Shown here: piece after piece, positions 20,001 through 27,016 of the stretch
Layout: every line of letters starts with the position of its first letter
Position numbering within the stretch: position 1 is the first letter of the stretch
NCBI GenBank assembly: GCA_947571115.1
Contig: CANOWW010000002.1
Location: 105,615-169,614, forward strand
Length of the DNA stretch: 64,000 bases
Direction of reading: 5' to 3'
Source: an uncultured Clostridium sp.
GTDB taxonomy: Bacteria > Bacillota > Clostridia > TANB77 > CAG-508
The notes under the pieces: model-generated
What the model was told of the DNA's origin: nothing
Seen by the model: the letters and a program-made list of their open reading frames with translations, nothing else
Database searches by the model: none
Position numbers and translations under genes: made by a program

Positions 20001-20897
20001 GTAAATGGAACACAGTATGTTGCTACAAGAAATGGAGATTATCAATTTGAAATTGTAGATATAGCAGGTAACCAATTGACCCAAACTGTAAAAATTGACA
20101 ATTTATATATGAAATGCGATAAAAATTTGGAACATCCAGATTATTCTTCCACTTATGAGAAATGCCCAATTTGTGATTTGATAGAAGGAATTAAAGTAAC
20201 CAATCATGAGAAAATATATGAAGGAGTGCCAGTTGGCATTTCCTATGACAATACCAAAAATGCACAAATTGTAGAATATTATGATAATCGTCCAGAAAAA
20301 CCAGCTCAAATTGGGAACTATCTATATGAATTAAAGATTGTCTACGAGGGAAATGAATATAAAACAGGAATTACAGGGACGTTTATTTTGAAAGAAAAGC
20401 CTAAAGTAGAGGCGCCAGTTGAGGATAAAAAAGAAGAAGAGAAGGAAGATGAAGAACCGCGAGAACCAGAAAAAGAAGTAGAAATATTTTATATCAAATC
20501 GAATGTTTATCAAATAGAGGAAAGTGGTAGTATTCATAATGTGCCACAAAATACAATCGTTTCTGAATTTTTGCAAAATATTGAAACCAATGCTGCAAGA
20601 GCAGAAGTTTTTAGCCCTGAAGATGTAAAATTAGAAAATGACAAAGTGATTGAAAATGGTTCTGCTTTAGTTATCCAAAAAAGCGCAGAACAGAAGGAAT
20701 ACAAAATATATGTAAAAGAGGAAAAAGCAATCGAAGATAATTTTACAGCAGCAAAAAAGATACTAAAAAATAAAGTTTCTGGAATTTTGTCTTACACGGG
20801 AGGAAATGATAAAACAGGTGTTTTGATAGCAGCTAGTGTGATATTCATTTTCGGATTGATTTCTAGAAAGTTATTTGCCAAAAAAGGAAAACATTAA
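17046..20897 (+). CDS. large surface protein with Ig-like repeats
   Basis: A 1283-residue cell-surface protein. Signal peptide at about 1-31; an N-terminal region at 40-290 with a lectin/LamG-like flavour (AAGMLLRVKQNGDTLTGYML); PKD/Ig-like modules at about 470-660; three tandem modules of about 95 residues at 665-950, each with NWTNxPIxVNxxFTDRGGSG and YLHxxxxDNAGN; a CxxC-containing linker near 1020-1050; an acidic/proline stretch near 1120-1140; and a C-terminal helix with a basic tail (FGLISRKLFAKKGKH). No LPXTG is seen. It follows pseudopilin 2 by about 145 bp with no terminator between, so it may share its transcript. Likely adhesin; ligand unknown. Confidence 0.75.
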   Translation: MKKSKRKIEVLLTILMLCVQYCFPLLQSVAKEAVDVNVVPNQLVDIVLAKSKTKVDVSHFEEDLKQELSKQGIATDKVKISAVEAVEANIQDSFTWETDVSSTIGSIQIANHGQDIVMKGNKKYLGKNAIWMIPEKEQEQEIQFDYSVDFGDSFNAAGMLLRVKQNGDTLTGYMLSLNKSNKTWYKTAGNKYGAIWKFTYKLGTNTTNMTKTFVQGVDIQTSGTLNIKSTDTEIIISGGGLKAPLKYEMDTEYGYGFGFFSDHYSHNCSKIGAFTLGNIKLTTTTVKKFKEVLSNPEWRDNSVKVLVNVDDSKNEELEDKSSLASLQTRLINEQINPVFWGTDKNKTQLEEVIKGNNENGSFIDNADYEKAIGETVTYIKSLLQNEKTSQYALVGESVDLKVTPESAKTNTATPEYPNGKWKINHDAHYFENDLGLFQNSGKYMSDLALSFDKTGRYEILYEDGNIASQYIYVHRRPVANFTAQQMGNKVTLVSTSYDLDCYSNNNGIAEEEWQYKKVGETNWTAGKLSNIEQDEVYVIQLRVKDFQETWSNPSTKYVMYNSENTTSTPVASFTIKNSTLSKYEELQVEDTSYDPAGLALTNKVWKVKKDGNVLYTGETPLTNYRDYPAGSYTMSLVVTNQAGNHSEEFSRIFQLTEDTIAPEVVATPLSSNWTNQPITVNLSFTDRGGSGFKGYQYAITDSKDTPVSWSEMVLQENGSVTIETEGESYLHVIAQDNAGNLMEEKIWGPYKMDLSKPEIDSIVPENKDWTNASIDINVAFTDRGGSGFLGYQYAITTEKEAPEVWSEMVKEEKAKFTITGEAEYYLHLQIYDNAGNVSEENTFGPYRVDKTSPKVEAAPAFSDWTNQPVTVNMTWSDEGGSNLQKYQYAVTGSGTMPDQWQEEVAGEPKPIIVDTEGENYLHIVGVDYAGNESSDFIFGTYKLDFTLPELISNQEPTTEEKMYSVTFTAKDALSGVNKFVVNGTEVNGTQYVATRNGDYQFEIVDIAGNQLTQTVKIDNLYMKCDKNLEHPDYSSTYEKCPICDLIEGIKVTNHEKIYEGVPVGISYDNTKNAQIVEYYDNRPEKPAQIGNYLYELKIVYEGNEYKTGITGTFILKEKPKVEAPVEDKKEEEKEDEEPREPEKEVEIFYIKSNVYQIEESGSIHNVPQNTIVSEFLQNIETNAARAEVFSPEDVKLENDKVIENGSALVIQKSAEQKEYKIYVKEEKAIEDNFTAAKKILKNKVSGILSYTGGNDKTGVLIAASVIFIFGLISRKLFAKKGKH

Positions 20898-20906
20898 AAA
20901 ACAACC

Positions 20907-20938
20907 TCTAAAATATGACACAAAAATGTCATATTTTA
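20907..20938. terminator. TATGACAT palindrome, copy 3
   Basis: Arms CTAAAATATGACA / TGTCATATTTTAG with a 6-nt loop, 9 bp after the surface-protein stop. Likely terminator; same family as 3141. Confidence 0.75.
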
Positions 20939-20981
20939 GGGGGGATATTTTTTTGTATAGAAAAATAGAGCATTATAGGAA

Positions 20982-21017
20982 TTTTTAAATATGACATTTT
21001 AATGTCATATTTAAAAA
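20982..21017. terminator. TATGACAT palindrome, copy 4
   Basis: Perfect 17-bp arms with a 2-nt loop. Its right arm contains the distal stop (TAA) of the minus-strand peptidase gene. Convergent neighbours each carry one copy. Confidence 0.75.
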
Positions 21018-21754
21018 CGATTGATATATAAGGCTTTTGCAATGTAAGGAGCGACTTCATTTATAGGATACCAACCAGAACTTTTACTGTCATTTTTTCC
21101 GCCATTTGGATTAGAAATATAAACTTTTTTATTGCCATCTGTGGCAAGTAAAACCATGTAATGAGATTTCTCAGTCTAGCGATTTTCATGAGGTTGGTTC
21201 CAAACACAAATCAAAATAGGACGGTTTGTTTCCAGATGCTTCAGGATTTCTTTTTCGGATAAATGAATATTATCAAAGTAAAAGTCCGAATTTTCGATAC
21301 CGAAAGTTTTTGTTAATTCGTTTGCCATTTGTTCAGCTTTGAGCACAGGCTGATATTTTTTGCGCAAATCTTCAGGTGTGACAGTTTGGTGGTAAGCACT
21401 TAAAATAATGGAAAGTGCTGTAATTCCGCAACCATTTTCTTCCATTGTTCCGCCCCAATAAGCGTGGCTACTCCAAGAGGCGGCGCCGTTTTGCTTGTAT
21501 TCTATATACGTTTTTTGGTGGTTTTCTTCGGTGGTAAAAGTCGTAAAATAGCCATCTTGGTTGTTGCATTTTTTCTGACCGATGCCAGAGTAGGCGGTGT
21601 TTTGACGCTCTGCAATGGTTTTGCTGTGATTTCCAAAATCAGCAAGATAGTTCGTAAAAATCGTGTGGTAATTCATATAAAACCAAATCAAAACTCCCAA
21701 TAGACAAAGCAAAATCATTCGTTTTAATTTCAATTTTTTCTTTTTTCTTTTCAT
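21011..21754 (-). pseudogene. C39-like cysteine peptidase interrupted by an in-frame amber codon
   Basis: Reading from ATG 21754, the first 192 residues have a basic N-terminus and membrane anchor (residues 12-30) and a C39-like peptidase domain with Cys109 in NGCGITAL. A TAG (21176-21178) then intervenes, and the same frame continues without gap for 54 codons as TEKSHYMVLLATDG...VYISNPNGG to a TAA at 21011. The missing half carries the expected catalytic His198 and the Asn/Asp motif, so only readthrough gives an active enzyme. TAG is used as a normal stop elsewhere in the window (for example fabD and dut). A recent nonsense mutation, a sequence error or programmed readthrough are all possible. 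The substrate may be one of the nearby surface proteins; this is inference. Confidence 0.7.
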
Positions 21755-21900
21755 GTCCTACCTCCTGATTTTCATTATACATAAAATCAAAATAAAGTGT
21801 TTTAAGAAAAAATGAATAAATTCTTAATTTTTTCTTACAATTTTTAAAAAGTGCCAAAAAGTAGGCTTACCTGTGTTATAATGAAGAAAAGGAGAGAAAA

Positions 21901-22584
21901 ATGAAGATTTTAGTGGTGGATGATGAAAAAGAAATTGCGGATTTGGTGGAATTATATTTGCAAAACGAAAATTATGAAGTTTATAAATTTTATGAAGCAG
22001 CTGGGGCACTAGAATGCATCAAAAAAGTGCCACTGGATTTGGCAATTTTAGATGTAATGATTTCTGGTAAAAATGGATTTGAAATTTGTCAATTCATTCG
22101 TGAGAAAAATTTGCATTTTCCGGTCATTATGCTGACTGCGAAGATTGCTGACCAAGATAAAATTACGGGTTTAACGCTAGGGGCGGACGATTACATCACA
22201 AAGCCATTCAATCCGCTGGAATTGGTGGCACGTGTGAAATCGCAGCTAAGAAGGTACACGAAATATAACGAAAAAAATGCAAGCAGCACAATTGATGTCA
22301 ATGGCTTGGAAATCAACAAAGAGAAACATCAATGTTTTTTATATGGAAAGCAGATTGAGCTGACTCCCTTGGAATTCGATATTTTGCTGTATTTGGTTAG
22401 TCGAAAAGGCAATGTGGTAAGTTCGGAGGAACTGTTTGAAAAGGTGTGGAAAGAAAAATATTTGGAAAGTAATAATACGGTAATGGTGCACATTAGGCGA
22501 ATTCGCGAGAAGCTGAACGATAATACGCGCCAGCCGAAGTTTATCAAAACTGTGTGGGGAGTGGGATATAAAATTGAAGGATAA
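21901..22584 (+). CDS. OmpR/PhoB-family response regulator
   Basis: A 227-residue regulator. The receiver domain (1-118) has the acidic pocket near residues 7-8, phospho-acceptor Asp51 (AILDVMISG) and Lys101 (ITKPFNP). The winged-helix DNA-binding domain (about 125-225) has the typical LTPLEFDILLYL and RRIREKLND elements. It overlaps the downstream kinase gene by 11 bp. Overall similarity is to VanR-type regulators. TATAAT at 21877-21882 and AAAGGAGAG precede the start. Targets may include the neighbouring surface genes; this is not shown by sequence. Confidence 0.9.
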   Translation: MKILVVDDEKEIADLVELYLQNENYEVYKFYEAAGALECIKKVPLDLAILDVMISGKNGFEICQFIREKNLHFPVIMLTAKIADQDKITGLTLGADDYITKPFNPLELVARVKSQLRRYTKYNEKNASSTIDVNGLEINKEKHQCFLYGKQIELTPLEFDILLYLVSRKGNVVSSEELFEKVWKEKYLESNNTVMVHIRRIREKLNDNTRQPKFIKTVWGVGYKIEG

Positions 22585-23671
22585 AGAGTTTGTGAAATTG
22601 AAAAATGGGATTGCGCTAAAAGCAGTTATTAGAATTATTATGTACAGTTTATTTGTAGTTTTGCTGCTTGGAATTTTGGTGGACGGCATTTATAATGACA
22701 AATTGGCAAATAGCTTGTCTAAAATGGACCGAGCAACTTATCTTTGGTGTGTGCAAAACAAAACATTGCTAGCAGGGACGGCATTTTTGGCGATTTTTGC
22801 GGTAGTTTCATTTTTGGTAATTAGAAAAACAAATAATCATTTGATACAAATTATTAATGCCATGGATGAAGTGCTGAAAGAACCAGAAAAAGAGATTAAA
22901 CTTTCTAATGATTTGGTCATTTTGGAAAGTAGGCTCAATAATATTCGTGTGGATTTGATCACAAATCAAAATAAGGCAAAAGAAGCGGAAAATAAGAAAA
23001 ATGATTTGATTATGTATATGGCGCATGACCTGAAAACGCCGCTTACATCTGTGATTGGCTATTTGACGCTTTTGACAGAGGAACAGGAAATTTCAAAAGA
23101 ATTGCAGGAAAAATATACCAAAATTGCGCTGGATAAGTCGCTTCGTTTGGAGGAATTGACGAACCAATTTTTTGAGATTACGCGTTATAATTTGCAAAAT
23201 GTGCCTCTGAATAAAAGCAAAATTGATTTGTCATTTTTGCTGGATCAATTGGTGGACGAGTGCTATCCCATGATGCAGCCACGTTGTTTAGCGTGTGTAG
23301 TGGAAAAACCAGAGCATGTTTATTTTGTTGGAGATGGAGACAAATTGGCGCGTGCTTTTGGAAATTTGCTCAAAAACGCGATTTATTATAGTTATGAAAA
23401 TACGCAAATTGAAATACAAGTTGAGCAAATAGGTGAAAAAATCAAATTGATTTTTAAAAATCAGGGGGATAAAATTCCAGAATATAAATTGGAAAAATTG
23501 TTTGAAAAATTTTACCGAGCAGACGAATCACGTACTAGCAGTACAGGCGGAACGGGTTTGGGCTTGGCGATTACAAAAGAAATGCTTCAGCTACATGGAG
23601 GTAATATTTCTGTCAAAAACGATAATGAATGGATTGAGTTTTGTGTGGAGTTGGAGTGTGAAAATGAATAA
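22574..23671 (+). CDS. sensor histidine kinase (VanS-like)
   Basis: A 365-residue membrane kinase. Two helices (about 18-38 and 58-80) enclose a very short outer loop, followed by a HAMP-like linker. The H-box is MAHDLKTPLTSVIGY (His near residue 150), the N-box FGNLLKNAIYYS, and the G-box GGTGLGLAITKEM. The short outer loop suggests sensing in the membrane or via a partner. It starts inside the end of the response-regulator gene, implying coupled translation. A TATGACAT palindrome immediately follows. Confidence 0.9.
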   Translation: MKDKEFVKLKNGIALKAVIRIIMYSLFVVLLLGILVDGIYNDKLANSLSKMDRATYLWCVQNKTLLAGTAFLAIFAVVSFLVIRKTNNHLIQIINAMDEVLKEPEKEIKLSNDLVILESRLNNIRVDLITNQNKAKEAENKKNDLIMYMAHDLKTPLTSVIGYLTLLTEEQEISKELQEKYTKIALDKSLRLEELTNQFFEITRYNLQNVPLNKSKIDLSFLLDQLVDECYPMMQPRCLACVVEKPEHVYFVGDGDKLARAFGNLLKNAIYYSYENTQIEIQVEQIGEKIKLIFKNQGDKIPEYKLEKLFEKFYRADESRTSSTGGTGLGLAITKEMLQLHGGNISVKNDNEWIEFCVELECENE

Positions 23672-23673
23672 AT

Positions 23674-23705
23674 TTAAAATATGACATTAGAATGTCATAT
23701 TTTAA
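23674..23705. terminator. TATGACAT palindrome, copy 5
   Basis: Arms TTAAAATATGACATT / AATGTCATATTTTAA (15 bp, 2-nt loop), directly after the histidine kinase stop. Confidence 0.75.
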
Positions 23706-23829
23706 GTGGCTTTTTTATGGGATTTTTAGCAAAATGTTAATTTCAGTTGACAAATTTCCAACTAGAATTGGTAGTGCGCAACTGACAAAAATGGTATTAT
23801 TTTAGTAAGAAAAATGAAAGGAGTTAAAA

Positions 23830-24486
23830 ATGGATTTTGGAGAAAAGTTATTTGAACTTAGAAAAGAGAAGAATTTGTCACAAGAAGAAGTAGCAGACCG
23901 CTTGAATGTATCAAGGCAAAGTGTTTCTAAATGGGAGACAAATCAAAGTGTACCAGATTTTGATAAAATTATGCCTTTGTGTGAATTGTTTGGAATTGGT
24001 GCAGAGGAATTATTAACAGGGAAAAAGCCAGAAGAACCAGAAAGTAGTGAGAAAGAAGAGGAAACAAAAAAATTTCCAACCAGAGAGGAAATCCGAAGAA
24101 AATCAGCAGAAGTTGTTAGTTCATCTGTTTTGATTTATATTGTAGCGGTGGCAGTTTTTATTGTAGGAGTTGCTGTTCTATGCCTAGACCCAGTGATTAT
24201 GACAGCTATATTTTTGGGAGTGGTTGGCATTACAACAGCAAGAATCATTCGTCATTATATGTCAATTCCCAAGTTGGAAAAAACAAGCGAAGAAGTAAAA
24301 GAAGCTGAAATCATCAAGCAAATTAATGGAATTGTTGGCGCCGCTTGTGCCGTACTTTATTTTCTCATTAGTTTTACAACAATGGCATGGCATATTACAT
24401 GGATTATTTTTGTAATAGATGGTTTAATTTGCCAGGTTGTGAGATTGCTTTTTATGTTAAAGGAGGATAAAAGAAATGAACAATAG
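23830..24486 (+). CDS. XRE-family regulator with membrane domain
   Basis: A 218-residue protein: an XRE HTH at residues 5-60 (LSQEEVADRLNVSRQSVSKWE), an acidic linker, then hydrophobic helices at about 100-135 and 170-210. It overlaps the next gene (a DUF4097-like protein) by 11 bp. HTH-membrane proteins coupled to DUF4097 proteins are common in Firmicutes and are thought to respond to envelope state. The CCAA-N6-TTGG palindrome at 23758-23771 in its promoter may be an operator. Confidence 0.82.
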   Translation: MDFGEKLFELRKEKNLSQEEVADRLNVSRQSVSKWETNQSVPDFDKIMPLCELFGIGAEELLTGKKPEEPESSEKEEETKKFPTREEIRRKSAEVVSSSVLIYIVAVAVFIVGVAVLCLDPVIMTAIFLGVVGITTARIIRHYMSIPKLEKTSEEVKEAEIIKQINGIVGAACAVLYFLISFTTMAWHITWIIFVIDGLICQVVRLLFMLKEDKRNEQ

Positions 24487-25267
24487 AGGATTGATTATTG
24501 CGTTAATTATTTTGCTGATGATTGTTATTATTTTGTTAATTGCTTTTTTAGGATTGTCGATAAATGGAAAAATTGGATTGCAAAAATGGAATTCTAAAAA
24601 AAGTAAGCAAGTGATTTTTGATAACAGCTATGAAGTGTCGCAAATAGGAAACTTGGAAATTTTGTCAACAGTAGGGGATATCAAATTTGAAGAAAGCACA
24701 GATGGAAAAGTCAGAGTTGTGGTATATGGAGAAAAGGAAGAGGAATTGCAAGTGGGCTTGAATGAGAATCAATTAAAAGTAGATTATGCTCAGTATAGAC
24801 GCAAAAGATTTTTTGGGGCATTTCATTTTTACAGTAATGATGTTATGATTTATTTACCGAAAGAGGTGGCGTATGAGATTTCTGTCAAAGCCAATTATGG
24901 GGACGTTAAAGCAATTGACTTACCAAATAGCACGATGAATATTAAGGAAGATTGTGGAGATGTGATTTTGGGAAAAGTGAAAAATGTTTTTGTGAAAAAT
25001 AGTTATGGCGATATTAAAATTGCAGAGATTAGCAATAAGGTAGAGATTGAATCAGAGTGTGGAGATGTTAAGATTGGTTCCGTGAACCTGATGGAAAACT
25101 CGTCCATTGTGAATAGTTTGGGAGATATCAAAATTGGGGAAGCTAACGAAATTTATATGGATGCGAAAACAGATTTAGGGGACGTAAAAATCAATCATAA
25201 TAATAGGCACGCAGAGATTATTTTGAAAATTCAGAATAGTTGTGGTGATATTAAAGTGGGGAACTAA
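24476..25267 (+). CDS. DUF4097-type beta-helical membrane-anchored protein
   Basis: A 263-residue protein with one N-terminal helix (about residues 5-28), then a right-handed-helix-like domain of short repeats in which GDI/GDV recurs about every 20 residues (VGDIKFEES, YGDVKAID, CGDVILGK, YGDIKIAE, CGDVKIGS, LGDIKIGE, LGDVKINH, CGDIKVGN). This matches the DUF4097/DUF4098 putative adhesin family. Translationally coupled to the upstream XRE-membrane regulator, so the two probably act as one envelope-sensing unit. Confidence 0.8.
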   Translation: MNNRGLIIALIILLMIVIILLIAFLGLSINGKIGLQKWNSKKSKQVIFDNSYEVSQIGNLEILSTVGDIKFEESTDGKVRVVVYGEKEEELQVGLNENQLKVDYAQYRRKRFFGAFHFYSNDVMIYLPKEVAYEISVKANYGDVKAIDLPNSTMNIKEDCGDVILGKVKNVFVKNSYGDIKIAEISNKVEIESECGDVKIGSVNLMENSSIVNSLGDIKIGEANEIYMDAKTDLGDVKINHNNRHAEIILKIQNSCGDIKVGN

Positions 25268-25269
25268 AG

Positions 25270-25303
25270 GAGCTGTAAAAAGTCAATATTTTTACAGCAG
25301 TTT
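25270..25303 (+). terminator. intrinsic terminator
   Basis: GCTGTAAAAA / TTTTTACAGC stem with a 7-nt loop and a T tail, just after the DUF4097 gene. Confidence 0.8.
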
Positions 25304-25333
25304 TAAAATATGACATTTCGATGTCATATTTTA
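25304..25333. terminator. TATGACAT palindrome, copy 6
   Basis: Perfect 13-bp arms TAAAATATGACAT / ATGTCATATTTTA with a TTCG loop, directly after another terminator, so transcription here is blocked twice before cassette 3. Confidence 0.75.
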
Positions 25334-25349
25334 GGTTTTATATAATTGA

Positions 25350-25383
25350 TTACATTTTTGTAACAACGATTACAATTTGGTAA
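25350..25383. promoter_or_regulatory. tandem TTAC-N6-GTAA operators, cassette 3
   Basis: Two palindromic sites at 25350-25363 and 25370-25383, 20 bp apart (about two helical turns) and ending 6 bp before the -35 box. The same pair precedes the promoter at the right window edge (63908 and 63928). Confidence 0.7.
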
Positions 25384-25389
25384 CATTTA

Positions 25390-25418
25390 TTGACATAATA
25401 AAATAAATCCGATATACT
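25390..25418 (+). promoter_or_regulatory. promoter of pseudopilin cassette 3
   Basis: TTGACA at 25390-25395, 17-bp spacer, TATACT at 25413-25418; GGGAGG at 25455-25460 precedes ATG 25467. Confidence 0.85.
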
Positions 25419-25466
25419 TTTTATCATACATAGTTTATGTAGAAAAAAGTAAAAGGGAGGAATTTT

Positions 25467-26913
25467 ATGATGTATCAAAAAAACGTAGGGGTTCGTCTTG
25501 GGCGGACCCGCGGGAATCACGCTGGTGGCACTTGTTGTAACAATTATCGTATTATTAATCTTAGCCGGCGTGTCAATTAATCTTGTGGCACGGTAGCAAT
25601 GGCATTTTAGGAAGGGCAACTGAAGCAGTTGACATCACAAATATGGCAAAAATCAAAGAAGAAATTGAGCTCAAAATCGCAGAATTACAAATGGATTATT
25701 ACACAGAAAAAAACAATTTTGCAAATGTGAATGATTACGTCAAAGCCGAATTGCAAAAAGGTGTTGAACTTTCAAATGGAGCAGAAATTTCTTGTGACGA
25801 AGATGGAACTGTAAGTTACGAAGATGTAGAAATTGGGATTTTAAATCCAGATGGAAGTGTGACAATTGACGGCGAATTAAGTGGTAATCAAATGGTGACA
25901 AAATATAGAGTGGCTTATAATGCAAATGGTGGAACAGGCGTGCCGGCGACAAGAAAATATGCAGCAGGCGAAAGCGTGAATATTGATTTTACAGTAACCC
26001 CAATTAGAAATGGATGTACTTTTTTAGGTTGGCAAAAAGTAGCACAGCAACAATGCCAGAATTTACAAATTCAGCAAGTTTTATAATGGAAGCACAGAGC
26101 GTGACATTATATGCGGTATGGGAAATGCAACCTATGGTTCGCACAATTACGGCTCAAAATTATGGAGATAGCGTTGTTTATACTGCTAATGGAGTTTCAG
26201 AGTGGAAAGTTTTTTATCAAGATGGAAAAAATGTATTTATCATAGCAAGTGATTATTTGCCGATTAATAAATTGCCAGAAACCAATACAGGTTTGTCAGG
26301 TACAGAAGGAACTTTTAGGATATATTGGGAAAAGGATATTGATTTTCAGCCTGAATGGAGTTTGCATAAAGATAGCTTTTTGGCAACGAAGTATGATTTC
26401 GACACTTATAAAGATGAAGTTAATTTAGGAAAAGTAACTGCTTTATTAAATACGAATAATTGGATAGCATTTGCTAATGGAACAAGTGATGGAAAAAATA
26501 TAATAGACGGACAAGCTATTGGTAGTCCTACTCTTGAAATGTGGATAGCGAGTTGGAATGCAAAGGGATATACACCGCTATATTGTGACAATATCAGACA
26601 GTATGGATACTATGTAGGCACAAATTCAAATCCAACAGAATATTCTCAGTTTGTGAGAGATTTACCTGTATCAGGTTTTGATGATAAATTATTTTTTCCG
26701 CATAAAGAGTCTTACGGAAGAAGTGAAGGATATTGGCTAGCTAGTCCATCAGCTTATTTTACAGAAGCTATTTCTATTGTAACAAGAGAAGGAGAAATAT
26801 CTTATCAATATGGAGGGCATCAGGGGTTATCCGTGAGACCAGTTGTTTGTTTGAATGCTAATGTTCTAGCTGGTCAAAATGAGGATGGTAGCTGGATTTT
26901 AAGTCAATCATGA
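25467..26913 (+). CDS. pseudopilin-like InlB-repeat surface protein, cassette 3 (two CGG sites plus one -1 lesion)
   Basis: Aligned with the intact paralogues, this gene needs +1 shifts at CGG 25503 and CGG 25591 and one -1 correction near 26030; the sum is divisible by three and gives 481 residues. Restored segments are GPAGITLVALVVTI, LVAGSNGILGRA and FLGWAKSSTA. The -1 site is GGTTGGCAAAAAG where paralogues have GGTTGGGCAAAAAG, so a G is missing, or a slip occurs on the A5 run. The C-terminal domain (about 230-481) is longer and more divergent than in the others but keeps YWLASPSA and LSVRPVVCL. No XRE gene adjoins it; the promoter carries two TTAC-N6-GTAA sites. It may be a decaying gene or an expressed one that needs recoding. 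Confidence 0.65.
25503..25505 (+). other. CGG +1 recoding site (pseudopilin 3, first)
   Basis: CTT GGG CGG ACC becomes CTT GGG (C) GGA CCC GCG GGA ATC ACG, giving GGPAGIT, which matches RPAGIT of cassette 4. Confidence 0.75.
25591..25593 (+). other. CGG +1 recoding site (pseudopilin 3, second)
   Basis: GTG GCA CGG TAG becomes GTG GCA (C) GGT AGC AAT GGC. The old frame stops at the very next codon. Same position in the protein as the site at 3749. Confidence 0.85.
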
Positions 26914-26951
26914 AGAAGAAAGAAAAAACTTAATAAAATTTCAATTTTGTA

Positions 26952-26980
26952 TTGCTAACAATAAAATTTATAGATATAAT
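26952..26980 (+). promoter_or_regulatory. promoter of the DnaB-like gene
   Basis: TTGCTA at 26952-26957, 17-bp spacer, TATAAT at 26975-26980; TAGGAGGAA precedes ATG 27017. Confidence 0.7.
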
Positions 26981-27016
26981 AGTAATAATTGATGTATAAA
27001 TTTTAGGAGGAATGTT

